NCBI GenBank assembly: GCA_964550435.1
Contig: CAZJZI010000003.1
Location: forward strand, 1-64,000
From: UBA11400 sp964550435
GTDB lineage: Bacteria; Bacteroidota; Rhodothermia; Balneolales; HLUCCA01
DNA length: 64,000 nt
Reading direction: 5' to 3'
The notes under the pieces: model-generated
What the model saw: the letters and a program-made list of their open reading frames with translations, nothing else
The model's database searches: none
What the model was told of the DNA's origin: nothing
Made by a program: the position numbers and the translations under genes
In this document: positions 1 through 9,300 of the stretch, piece by piece
How positions within the stretch are numbered: position 1 is the stretch's first letter
How the letters are laid out: each line of letters starts with the position of its first letter

Positions 1-623
1 TTATGTGGCCTGTATTGGTCTGCGTGATCATTGGTCTTGCTATCTTCCTGGAAAGGGTCATCACACTTAACCGTGCTGATATCAACACTCGTAAATTCAT
101 CCTCGATGTTAAAGATGCCCTGCAAAACGGTGGTATTGAGGCAGCCGAAGAACTTTGCTCAAAAACCCGTGGTCCTGTTGCATCTGTATTTCAAGCCGGT
201 CTGCTTCGTGCAGATGAAGGTATTGAAGCAGCTGAAAAAGCGATCACTGCCTATGGATCTATCGAGATGAGCTTCCTGGAGCGCGGTATTGTATGGATTT
301 CATTGTTCATTGCACTTGCACCTCTGTTCGGATTTACCGGAACGGTTGTGGGTATGATTATCGCCTTCGATGCTATTGAAGCTGCGGGTGATATCTCTCC
401 ATCACTTGTTGCTGGTGGTATCAAAGTTGCTCTTCTTACCACTGTAGCGGGTCTGTTGGGTGCTATTGTACTTCAGATCGGTTACAACTATTGTGTATCT
501 AAAATTGACCGTCTTGTAGTAGAAATGGAAGAAAGTTCCATTGTACTCATCGACTCTATTGCACATCTTGAGCGTGGTAAGCCACTGATGTCTCCAGAAG
601 ATCAAGCAGCTAAGTCTAAATAA
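1..623 (+). CDS. exbB: MotA/TolQ/ExbB proton channel protein, 5'-truncated by window edge
   Basis: Inner-membrane proton channel subunit that works with ExbD to energise TonB-dependent outer-membrane transport or a Tol-like process. The visible 206 residues start inside the first membrane helix (the Met at base 3 is probably internal). A cytoplasmic loop of about 75 residues follows, then two hydrophobic helices near residues 96-118 and 138-162. The segment around PLFGFTGTVVGMI is the conserved MotA/TolQ/ExbB signature. A small membrane protein and two ExbD-type genes follow within 30 bases of one another, so this is the start of one operon. Family assignment is firm; whether the partner is TonB or another system cannot be read here. 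Confidence 0.93.
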   Translation, partial: MWPVLVCVIIGLAIFLERVITLNRADINTRKFILDVKDALQNGGIEAAEELCSKTRGPVASVFQAGLLRADEGIEAAEKAITAYGSIEMSFLERGIVWISLFIALAPLFGFTGTVVGMIIAFDAIEAAGDISPSLVAGGIKVALLTTVAGLLGAIVLQIGYNYCVSKIDRLVVEMEESSIVLIDSIAHLERGKPLMSPEDQAAKSK

Positions 624-651
624 GAAGGTTCATTTTTAACTAAGGATCACA

Positions 652-924
652 ATGGGAATAGTAGAAATTGCACTGACCGGTAGCTTGGTCCTCGTTGGGA
701 TCAGTCTGCTGCTTATCGTGATATTCGGTATCAAGAATATCGCGATCGGTAAGCACGAGTGGTCTAAAATCGCGATTGTCGCCGCTCCCTTCATCATTTT
801 TGGTGGAACATACGGCGTTACCGGTGAAATGACTGAGTCTGGACTCATTACCTTCTTGGTACTGATGGCCGTGATGCTTTTGCTCATTCTGTTCGGCGGA
901 CTCAGAAGTTCATTCAAATTTTAA
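652..924 (+). CDS. Small three-helix membrane protein in the exb operon
   Basis: Hypothetical protein of 90 residues made almost entirely of three hydrophobic segments (about residues 6-27, 37-56 and 66-84) with short Lys/Arg-containing links. It lies between exbB and the first exbD, 28 bases after exbB, with a usable AAGGA ribosome site six bases before the ATG. I do not recognise a named family. Its position and size suggest an accessory subunit of the ExbB/ExbD complex, which is inference from context only. The even spacing and clean reading frame argue that it is a real gene. Confidence 0.8.
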   Translation: MGIVEIALTGSLVLVGISLLLIVIFGIKNIAIGKHEWSKIAIVAAPFIIFGGTYGVTGEMTESGLITFLVLMAVMLLLILFGGLRSSFKF

Positions 925-943
925 ACACTGAAAGCAGGAAACT

Positions 944-1507
944 ATGTTCAAAAAGAAAAGAGGACGTGAAGCTGCGGAAATACCCTCATCTTCACTTGCT
1001 GACATAGCCTTTCTGTTGCTGGTATTCTTCCTTGTTGTAACCACGATTGACGTGGATACGGGTATTGGTCTTGTACTGCCACCACCACCGGAGCCAGAAC
1101 AGGAACCACCACCAATTCGTGAAAGAAACCTGCTGAAGGTACTTGTTAACTCACAGGGTATGATTCTGATCAATGAGCGACCTGCTGCAGTTCAGGATGT
1201 GCGAGAACGTGTTGCCAACTTTGTTGACAACGCTAACCGTGCTAATGACGAGAACCTCTCGGTTTCTCCGCAGGCAGCAATTGTATCGATCAAAACAGAC
1301 CGTCAGACACCTTACGAAATATACATCAGAATGCTTGACGAGGTTCGTGGTGCTTATAAAGAGCTCCGTGATGCTGAAAGCATGAAACGCTTTGGTGTGA
1401 ATTACGAGCGATATCGTACTGCACTATCAGATCCAAGCGATGATGAAATCCGTAAGATATATCCGATGAACGTTTCGATCGCTGAACCAGATCCTGGAAG
1501 TAACTAA
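944..1507 (+). CDS. exbD: ExbD/TolR family biopolymer transporter (first copy)
   Basis: ExbD-type subunit of 187 residues: a basic cytoplasmic N-terminus, one membrane helix at about 18-38, then a periplasmic domain. The SSSLADIAFLLLVFFLVVTT stretch carries the conserved membrane Asp used for proton coupling in this family. Straight after the helix comes a Pro/Glu-rich linker (PPPPEPEQEPPP, about residues 47-58), longer than in the second copy and perhaps a stiff spacer across the periplasm. It is encoded 19 bases after the small membrane protein and 11 bases before a second ExbD, so the complex may contain an ExbD heteromer. Confidence 0.93.
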   Translation: MFKKKRGREAAEIPSSSLADIAFLLLVFFLVVTTIDVDTGIGLVLPPPPEPEQEPPPIRERNLLKVLVNSQGMILINERPAAVQDVRERVANFVDNANRANDENLSVSPQAAIVSIKTDRQTPYEIYIRMLDEVRGAYKELRDAESMKRFGVNYERYRTALSDPSDDEIRKIYPMNVSIAEPDPGSN

Positions 1508-1518
1508 GGTAATATTCT

Positions 1519-1965
1519 ATGTCTAAGTTTAAGAAAAAGAACGCCACGGCGAAGCAGGAGGTCCCAACGACCGCGATGCCCGACATCGTATTCATGCTCC
1601 TGATCTTCTTCATGGTTACTACAGTATTGCGTGAAGTTACTCTCCAAGTTCGTGTAGAACTGACCAGAGCCGAGAATATTGAGAAAATCGAACAGAAACG
1701 TTTGGTTAGCTACTTATATATCGGACCTGAGGTAATCGGGAGTAACACCTATGGCGAAACAAAAGTACAGATCGACGATGCACTCATCGATGAAATGACT
1801 TTCATTCGCCGAATCATGTACGATAAACTCCTTGAGCAACCGAAACTTATTGTTTCATTGCGCGTCGACCGTGAGTCAGAAATGGGGATTGTCACCGATG
1901 TCCAGCAAGAGCTAAGACAAGCCGGTACACTTCAGATTAATTACTCTACCCGAAGACTGCAATAA
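1519..1965 (+). CDS. exbD: ExbD/TolR family biopolymer transporter (second copy)
   Basis: Second ExbD-type protein, 148 residues, with a short basic N-terminus, the helix around AMPDIVFMLLIFFMVTTV (conserved Asp at about residue 22) and a periplasmic domain without the proline linker of the first copy. The AAGG-containing ribosome site lies before ATG. This is the last gene of the exb operon: a rho-independent terminator begins 23 bases after its stop. Paired divergent ExbD proteins behind one ExbB are common in Bacteroidota relatives. Confidence 0.93.
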   Translation: MSKFKKKNATAKQEVPTTAMPDIVFMLLIFFMVTTVLREVTLQVRVELTRAENIEKIEQKRLVSYLYIGPEVIGSNTYGETKVQIDDALIDEMTFIRRIMYDKLLEQPKLIVSLRVDRESEMGIVTDVQQELRQAGTLQINYSTRRLQ

Positions 1966-1988
1966 TCAAAGTTTATCCGTAAATTTAG

Positions 1989-2021
1989 AGGCTTCTTATC
2001 TTCGGGTAAGAGGCCTTTTTT
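1989..2021 (+). terminator. Rho-independent terminator after the exb operon
   Basis: A ten-base stem (aggcttctta against taagaggcct, one G-T pair) encloses an eight-base loop containing TTCG and runs straight into a T tract at 2015-2021. It separates the exb operon from thiL. Confidence 0.9.
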
Positions 2022-2057
2022 CATTTTATCAAACCGTCTCGGGGACAATCTACTCTC

Positions 2058-3107
2058 ATGAAATCAAACGTATTCACTCCCGTAAGTGAAACTGGCAGGG
2101 ATAAGCTGATCAGAGATTTATCGGCTAAAATCGGTAATCCATCCGATTCTGTCGTGAATCTGGTCAAAAGTATTGGCGATGATTGTGCAGTTGTACAATC
2201 AGGTGATGGACGCTTTCTGCTCTACTCTACAGAAACGTACGTTGAGGGGGTAGATTTTGATTTAACCTACACCCCCTTACAACATCTTGGATATAAATTA
2301 GTGAGCGCCGCGGTCAGCGACGTTCTAGCAATGAATGGATCCCCAGAATCATTACTTATTTCAATAGCGATACCAAATAAAATCTCAACTGAAATGATTC
2401 ATACGATTTACGAAGGCCTCATCCGCGCCAGCGATGTTTACAAGGCTCCTATCATAGGAGGAGATATAACTGCATCACCTGGGTCTCTAGTAATATCTGT
2501 TACGGTCAATGGTGCAGTTCATGAAGATTTGATCACTTACCGTTCTGGAGCTAATGTGGGTGACGCAATTTGTGTTACTGGTGATTTGGGTGCCGCTTAT
2601 GCAGGACTAAAAATTCTGCTCCGTGAAAAAGCAGTTTGGGGACAAGAACCAGCTGATTCTGATTTTGCTCCAGACCTAAGTGATTATGAATATGTGGTAA
2701 AAAGACAGCTAATTCCTGAATCACGCAATGATTTGATCGAAGCATTTGGTGAACAAGGAATTATTCCAACCAGTATGATTGATATAAGCAAGAATACGCT
2801 ACAGGATTTGATGCAGCTTATTCGTGCATCCAGAAAAGGAGCCCAAATATATGAGGCCGCAATCCCGATTGCACTTGAAACCAGAGCCGTTGCAGACGAA
2901 TTACAAGATGATGTTGTCCAGTATGCATTACAGGGGGGGGAAGATTATGAGTTGATTTTCACACTTCCTGAGGATGATGTGAACAAACTCGTAAACCATT
3001 TTAAGGATTTTGTCGTTATAGGCAGGGTAACTTATCCGAATGACGGGTTTAAAATGCAAATGTCGACTGGTGAAGAAATGCACTTCGATATGGATAAGCT
3101 TGCCTAA
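2058..3107 (+). CDS. thiL: Thiamine-monophosphate kinase
   Basis: ThiL uses ATP to phosphorylate thiamine monophosphate, the last step to thiamine diphosphate, the cofactor needed by the 2-oxoglutarate dehydrogenase encoded nearby. The 349 residues show the PurM/ThiL-type motifs: SIGDDCAVV near residue 40, ETYVEGVDF near 63, the SDVLAMN segment near 88, IIGGDITASP near 134 and GGEDYELIF near 294. One motif is odd. Where the family has ISDGL, this protein reads DISKNTLQDL (about residue 238), so the conserved Asp-Gly of a metal-binding site is gone. The rest of the sequence matches the Bacteroidota type, so I keep the ThiL call. Confidence 0.88.
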   Translation: MKSNVFTPVSETGRDKLIRDLSAKIGNPSDSVVNLVKSIGDDCAVVQSGDGRFLLYSTETYVEGVDFDLTYTPLQHLGYKLVSAAVSDVLAMNGSPESLLISIAIPNKISTEMIHTIYEGLIRASDVYKAPIIGGDITASPGSLVISVTVNGAVHEDLITYRSGANVGDAICVTGDLGAAYAGLKILLREKAVWGQEPADSDFAPDLSDYEYVVKRQLIPESRNDLIEAFGEQGIIPTSMIDISKNTLQDLMQLIRASRKGAQIYEAAIPIALETRAVADELQDDVVQYALQGGEDYELIFTLPEDDVNKLVNHFKDFVVIGRVTYPNDGFKMQMSTGEEMHFDMDKLA

Positions 3108-3145
3108 AAGATTGTTATTTAAATTATTATTAGTACTATTTGAGC

Positions 3146-5233
3146 ATGTCAGCTGAAAAACAAAAGAAAAAGAACGAGATTCCTCCAACACCCGGCAAGG
3201 GTCCGAAGATATCCATTTGGATATATCTTGGAATATTATTGATTTTACTTTCAATTCATTCGGTTTTATCGATACCTGATAGCTCTCAGCAGATCGAGTA
3301 CTCCAAGTTTATGGAGCAAGTGCGGAACGGATACGTTGAGAAAATCACAGTGGTAAATGGAATCAACATCCGAGGGACCTACAAAGATGAAGCAGTCGAG
3401 GCTGGGAATGTTATTGTTCCTGAACCTGTAGAATCTCCATGGGCCACCCAACCGACCGAACCAGAGTTTACATTTACTACCACTATGTTCGAAGGTGATG
3501 ACATTCGAGCAATTCTGGATGAATACGGTGTTCAATATGATGCCAAAATTGAAGAGAATTGGTTCAGTGGAATTTTTACCTGGTTGATATTTTTGGCGAT
3601 TCTGGTAGCGTTCTGGATGTTTGTGTTCCGCCGTATGAATCCTGGTCAACAGGTTTTGAACATTGGGAAAAACCGAGCGATGCTTTATGATAAAATGAGT
3701 GAGGGAAAAGTCACATTCAAAGATGTAGCCGGGCTTCAGGAAGCAAAGGAAGAAGTTGAAGAAGTTGTAGAATTCCTTCGTAATCCACAGAAATTCACAA
3801 AATTGGGTGGCAGTATTCCTAAAGGGGTGTTACTTGTCGGACCACCGGGTACTGGAAAAACTTTGATGGCAAAAGCTACTGCGGGTGAGGCTGATGTACC
3901 ATTCTTCAGCTTAAGTGGATCTGATTTTGTTGAGATGTTCGTTGGAGTTGGTGCCGCACGTGTTAGAGATTTATTCAAACAGGCAAAAGAAAAAGCTCCA
4001 TGTATAATCTTTATCGACGAAATCGATGCTATAGGACGTAGTCGTGGTAAAAGTGCCATGGCGAGTTCAAATGATGAACGTGAAAACACACTAAACCAGC
4101 TACTTGCCGAAATGGATGGTTTCAATACGGAAAAAGGTGTGATTATTATGGCGGCAACAAACCGTCCTGATATTCTCGATTCCGCTCTACTTCGTCCTGG
4201 GAGATTTGACAGACAGATTCTAATAGACAAGCCGGATTTGAACGGTCGAGTTGAAGTACTAAATGTACATTTGAAGAAAATAAAGGTAGCTAAAGACTTG
4301 GATGTCAAGCTATTGGCATCCCAAACTCCTGGATTCGCTGGAGCTGAACTTGCAAATATGTGTAATGAAGCAGCTCTTCTGGCTGCACGTCGCAACAAAG
4401 AACAAGTTGAAATGATTGATTTCCAGGATGCCATTGAACGGGTTGTGGCCGGATTGGAGAAAAAGAACAAAATTATTAGTCCACGTGAACGGGAAATTGT
4501 GGCTTACCACGAGTCTGGTCATGCAATTGTTGGCTGGTACCTTGAGCACACTGATCCAGTAATGAAAGTAAGTATTGTACCACGTGGATTTGCTGCCTTG
4601 GGTTACACATTACAGACTCCTTTGGAAGATCGCTTTCTAATGACGCGAGACGAACTAAGCGATAAGGTATGTGCATTACTAGGCGGTCGAGTCGCTGAGG
4701 ACATAATTTTTGGCAAAGTTTCAACCGGAGCGCAAAATGACCTTGAGCGTATAACCAACATGACATTTGCAATGGTGGCTGTGTATGGAATGAGCGATGA
4801 AATTGGTAACGTTTCCTTTTATGATTCCGGAAATCCTGAAGGAAGTTTCGGATTTAACCGTAAATATTCTGAATCCACAGCGGAGAAAATTGACCAGGCA
4901 GTAAATCGGTTCATAGAAGAAAGCTATGCAAGAACTAAAAAGATGTTGCTCAAACACAAAGATAAGTTAGAGCATATGGCTAAGACGTTACTTGAAAAAG
5001 AGATTCTAACAGGAGCGGATCTCATTGAGCTTTTAGGTGAACGTCCGCATGGAAATTATCCCATCTCAAGTCAAGATCTTGCCAGAATCAAAGAAATTCA
5101 GGCAAACGGTTCAGCTGTGAATCCTCCTGATGAAGTGATTGTTGAAAATCCTGAGAAGGGATCTAGTTTAAATGAGACCAAAACAGGTAGTAAATCGGGG
5201 TCTACAGGCTCTGATGACGTGAATTCCAATTAA
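3146..5233 (+). CDS. ftsH: ATP-dependent zinc metalloprotease FtsH
   Basis: Membrane-anchored AAA+ protease that degrades damaged or short-lived membrane and cytosolic proteins. Order of parts: short basic N-terminus, first helix at about 23-42, periplasmic domain, second helix at about 141-162, AAA module with Walker A GPPGTGKT near residue 230 and Walker B IIFIDEIDA, SRH region with ATNRPDILDSALLRPGRFD, and the zinc site HESGH near 454. The tail of about 40 residues is Ser/Gly/Asn-rich. I place the start at ATG 3146; a TTG two codons earlier is possible. No Shine-Dalgarno site is visible. It lies 38 bases after thiL. Confidence 0.96.
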   Translation: MSAEKQKKKNEIPPTPGKGPKISIWIYLGILLILLSIHSVLSIPDSSQQIEYSKFMEQVRNGYVEKITVVNGINIRGTYKDEAVEAGNVIVPEPVESPWATQPTEPEFTFTTTMFEGDDIRAILDEYGVQYDAKIEENWFSGIFTWLIFLAILVAFWMFVFRRMNPGQQVLNIGKNRAMLYDKMSEGKVTFKDVAGLQEAKEEVEEVVEFLRNPQKFTKLGGSIPKGVLLVGPPGTGKTLMAKATAGEADVPFFSLSGSDFVEMFVGVGAARVRDLFKQAKEKAPCIIFIDEIDAIGRSRGKSAMASSNDERENTLNQLLAEMDGFNTEKGVIIMAATNRPDILDSALLRPGRFDRQILIDKPDLNGRVEVLNVHLKKIKVAKDLDVKLLASQTPGFAGAELANMCNEAALLAARRNKEQVEMIDFQDAIERVVAGLEKKNKIISPREREIVAYHESGHAIVGWYLEHTDPVMKVSIVPRGFAALGYTLQTPLEDRFLMTRDELSDKVCALLGGRVAEDIIFGKVSTGAQNDLERITNMTFAMVAVYGMSDEIGNVSFYDSGNPEGSFGFNRKYSESTAEKIDQAVNRFIEESYARTKKMLLKHKDKLEHMAKTLLEKEILTGADLIELLGERPHGNYPISSQDLARIKEIQANGSAVNPPDEVIVENPEKGSSLNETKTGSKSGSTGSDDVNSN

Positions 5234-5293
5234 TGTTATAAAATTCAAAAGATTGGTTAAACAGTGAATGTTTTTATTGGACTCGTAGTTATC

Positions 5294-5299
5294 TATAAT
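5294..5299 (+). promoter_or_regulatory. folE2: Candidate -10 element upstream of folE2
   Basis: A perfect TATAAT lies 26 bases before the folE2 ATG in an A/T-rich gap. The sequence about 17 bases further upstream is only a poor -35 match, so this is a weak prediction. No Zur-type palindrome, which controls folE2 in some bacteria, was seen. Confidence 0.3.
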
Positions 5300-5324
5300 C
5301 CAATATGTACAGAAAATATCTATC

Positions 5325-6224
5325 ATGATTTCAACCAATATCAAACGAGTCTATGATCCTACATTTGTGGTTACTCCTGAGTACCGCAAATCACTACCCG
5401 ATTTACAGAATGGTCCATCCAGTCTGATTGAAGGAGCGAACGTTCCTATTCAGCAAGTTGGGATTTCGGATTTTAAACTTCCACTTCGATTTCCTACCCG
5501 GGACGGTCGTGAATTGCTATTGGAAACATCTGTCGATGGCTATGTAGGCTTGGATGCCGATAAGAAAGGCATCAACATGAGTCGACTAATGCGTTCTTTC
5601 TACAAGTTCAAAGACGAACTCTTTCATCAAGATGTATTGGAATACGTTCTAAGAATGTATCGAGAAGATCTGAAAGCCCGAAGTGCATACATCAATCTGA
5701 ACATCAATTATCCGATGCTCAAGCAGAGTCTGCGTTCAGGATTGGAAGGATATCAGTATTATAAAGTGACTCACGAAGGAACGATGGATGAGAGGGGCGT
5801 TATGCGCCGTTTCATGCACATTGAATTCGTGTATAGCTCGGCTTGCCCATGTTCGTATGAACTTGCCGAGCATGCCCGCGAGACGCGCGAGGTTGCAGCG
5901 ATTCCACATAGTCAGCGAAGTGTAGCTTATGTCACTGTAGAACTAAATGAAGCGATGTGGGTTGAAGACATGGTTGAATTATGCCGCGAAGCTCTTAATA
6001 CTGAGACTCAAGTGCTTGTGAAACGTGAAGATGAACAAGCTTTTGCTGAACTTAACGGGGCATATCAGAAATTTGTAGAAGATGCAGCACGATTAATGTA
6101 TCAGCATCTTAATGACCATCCAATGGTCAAAGACTTCGTAGTACGTTGTGTACATATGGAAAGTCTACACAGCCATGATGCTGTCTCGAGAATCTGTAAA
6201 GGTGTCCCGGGGGGACTCCGATAG
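5325..6224 (+). CDS. folE2: GTP cyclohydrolase FolE2 (type IB)
   Basis: Converts GTP to 7,8-dihydroneopterin triphosphate, the entry step to folate. The FolE2 class does not strictly need zinc, unlike FolE. The 299 residues match the usual FolE2 length. The hallmark VYSSACPCSYELAEHAR segment around residue 170 contains the conserved catalytic-site Cys, and RCVHMESLHSHDA near the C-terminus carries the late Glu/His residues. It stands alone, 91 bases after ftsH, and converges on the dehydrogenase gene with one bidirectional terminator between them. Confidence 0.95.
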   Translation: MISTNIKRVYDPTFVVTPEYRKSLPDLQNGPSSLIEGANVPIQQVGISDFKLPLRFPTRDGRELLLETSVDGYVGLDADKKGINMSRLMRSFYKFKDELFHQDVLEYVLRMYREDLKARSAYINLNINYPMLKQSLRSGLEGYQYYKVTHEGTMDERGVMRRFMHIEFVYSSACPCSYELAEHARETREVAAIPHSQRSVAYVTVELNEAMWVEDMVELCREALNTETQVLVKREDEQAFAELNGAYQKFVEDAARLMYQHLNDHPMVKDFVVRCVHMESLHSHDAVSRICKGVPGGLR

Positions 6225-6265
6225 TCATATTGACTTGAATTTATTGCTCCATTTGCTAAAAGCAT

Positions 6266-6304
6266 AAAAAAAGGGGTTGAAACGTATGTTTCAACCCCTT
6301 TTAC
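6266..6304. terminator. Bidirectional rho-independent terminator
   Basis: A perfect stem reads aaaaggggttgaaac, then a four-base loop, then gtttcaacccctttt. It has an A run on the left and a T run on the right, so it can stop transcripts from folE2 and from the leftward dehydrogenase gene alike. Confidence 0.93.
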
Positions 6305-6333
6305 TTATCAGGGTCTGGTAGTATGTAGCTTCT

Positions 6334-9300
6334 TTATCGGCGCATCGCTCTTTCTGTTAATCGGTCTTGTTCAGCTGCGTGCAATTTTGCGGAGCCAGTA
6401 GCTGGTGCAGCCGCTGCAACTCGGCCGATGTAACTTACCTGCTGATTGTCCAGTTTATCTGCAAGCAGTCTTGGCCAAACGAAAGTCCAACCACCCATGT
6501 TGCGAGGTTCTTCCTGACACCAAACTATGTCTTTTACGTGATTGTAATCATCAAAAAGCTCTTTTATGTCACGATCCGGGAACGGATAAAATTGTTCGAG
6601 ACGAACAATGGCTACATCATTTATTTCGTGATCTTGCTGGTACTTGAGCAGGTCGTAATAGACCTTGCCGGAACAGAGCACGATTCGTTTGATATTTTTC
6701 TTGTTCTCATCAGCCTGATGGTCACGGATTATTAACTGGAACGACCCGTTTGCAAGTTCTTCAGTTTTTGACTGTGCCATAGGATGACGTAACAAACTCT
6801 TCGGAGACATTACAATAAGTGGACGCTTTACTTCCTGCAACGCCTGACGACGTAATAAATGGAAGTATTGCGCAGGCGTTGTACAGTTCACTACTTGCAT
6901 ATTATCCTCAGCACAAAGCTGTAGATAGCGTTCAAGGCGGGCTGATGAATGTTCCGGGCCCTGACCTTCGAATCCATGTGGCAACAGCATTACAACTGAA
7001 GATGTTTGTCCCCATTTCGCTTCGGATGACGAGATATATTGGTCGATAATAATCTGAGCACCGTTGCTGAAATCTCCAAACTGGGCTTCCCAGATTACTA
7101 ATGAATTCGGATTCATACTACTGTATCCAAACTCAAATCCAAGCACAGCAAATTCACTCAATAGCGAATTGAAAACCATGTATCGACCTTGGTCTTCCGA
7201 TAGATTGTTTAATGGTATAAATCGCTCAAGCGATACGGTACCATGCAGTACAGAATGACGATGAGAGAATGTTCCTCGTTCAACATCCTGCCCCGAAAGT
7301 CGGACATCAATCTTTTCAGTCAGCAATGATCCGAAAGCAAGTGCCTCTGCAAAACCCCATTCAATCTTAGGTTCGTTATTTGCAACGATTTCAGCACGTT
7401 TGGCCAAAATTCGAAGCAGTTTTGGGTTGGCATCGAACCCTTGAGGCACCGTGTTCAAACGTGTTGCCAGGTGTATCAATTTGTCTGTATCTACACCGGT
7501 GTTAATCGGTTCATTACGGTATTCCTGAGCAGTATCTTTTCGCTCGATATGCTCTTCCTTGACTTCAAAAATCGGCACATTTTTGGCTTCATCAAAAGCC
7601 TCTTCCAAAATGGCATCAAACTCCTGGAAGATGCTGTCTGCTTCTTTTTCGTTGAGCTCGCCTTTGCGTATAAGTTCATGTCGATAGTACTCACGTACAG
7701 AGCTGTGATCGTTGATTTCCTTGTAAAGGCCTGGCTGGGTAAATGCAGGTTCATCACCCTCATTGTGACCATGTTTACGGTAGCATATCAGATCAATAAC
7801 GACATCTTTGCCAAACTTTTGACGATACTCCAGAGCGAGACGAATTGCATGTGCAGCTGCTTCCGGGTCATCCCCATTTACGTGTAAGATCGGTGCTAAT
7901 ATGGTCTTAGCCAGATCAGAAGCGTAGTCGGTAGAACGACCGTCGCTCGGAAGTGTAGTGAATCCAATTTGGTTGTTGATGATTATATGTACCGTACCGC
8001 CAGTTTTGTACCCACGAAGTTGTGACATGTTTAAGGTTTCAGCTACCACACCTTGACCAGCGAATGCGGCATCACCATGGATGAGCAATGGCATAATAGA
8101 CTTAATATCTTTGCCACTACCCAGCTGATCCTGAAGTGCTCTGGCAGCACCTTCAACAACTGGATTAACCGATTCCAGGTGACTTGGATTTGGAAGTAAC
8201 TGAAGTGCAACTTCTTTTCCTGATGGGGTGGTATGGGTTCCACTCGTACCCAGGTGATATTTAACGTCACCAGAGCCATGGAAGGTAGAAATGTCAATAT
8301 TTCCTTCAAATTCGGCGAAAATCTTGTGGTATGATTTGCCTAAAGTGTTTACAAGAACATTCAAACGACCACGGTGAGCCATTCCGAAGAATACTTTCTC
8401 AACCCCAAGGTCACCACAGCGGTTTAACATAACATCCAACATTGGAATTAATGTATCTGCCCCTTCAAGTGAGAAACGTTTGTGTCCGATATACTTTTTG
8501 TGCAGAAACTCTTCAAATGCAGAGGCATGATTGAGTTTACGCAGTAACGAAATTTTTTCCTTTTTGGAAAGATTCGGATTGTTTGTCGTCGACTCCATCG
8601 ACTCGCGCAGCCACTCGCGCTCTTCACTGTTTTGGATATAGAGATACTCTACACCAATTTTTCTACAGTAGGTGTCACGAAGTAACTTGATAATTTCGCT
8701 GAGGGGAGCTTTTTCTCGACCACCCAAACCACCACAGTAAAACTCACGATCGAGGTCCCACATACTCAGACCAAATGTACTGAGTTCCAGATCCGGATTT
8801 CGTTTTGGTCCCTCCCGAAGTGGATTCAGATCTGCTATGGTATGTCCACGAGAACGGTATGCCTGAATCAACTGCATTACAGCAATAGCTTTCTTATTGG
8901 CTTCAAGGCTGCTTTGCCCGCCATTCAGAAATCCTGCATAGTTATCCGTTCCGTATGGGATTGGTTTGTAGGGGATGTCGAGGTCTTCGAATATCTCGTC
9001 ATAGAAATCTTCGTTACCACTCAACAGGTTATGTATTTTGGCAAGAAATTCACCTGACTCAGCACCTTGGATTATTCTGTGGTCGTACGTGCAGGTCACA
9101 GTCATAACCTTACTGATACCCAGATGATTCAATACTTCTTGTGACATTGCCTGGAACTCGGCAGGATAGTTCATCGCACCTGTGGCGATAATAGCCCCTT
9201 GTCCCTTCATCAGTCTCGGCATTGACGAAACCGTTCCGATCATACCCGGATTAGTGATACTGATCGTAGTTTTCTCAAAATCAGATACTTCGATTTTGCC

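Noticed and set aside
3736..4470. Long antisense open frame opposite ftsH
   Set aside because: It mirrors the codon pattern of the AAA domain, has low-complexity Ser-rich translation and no ribosome site or family match.
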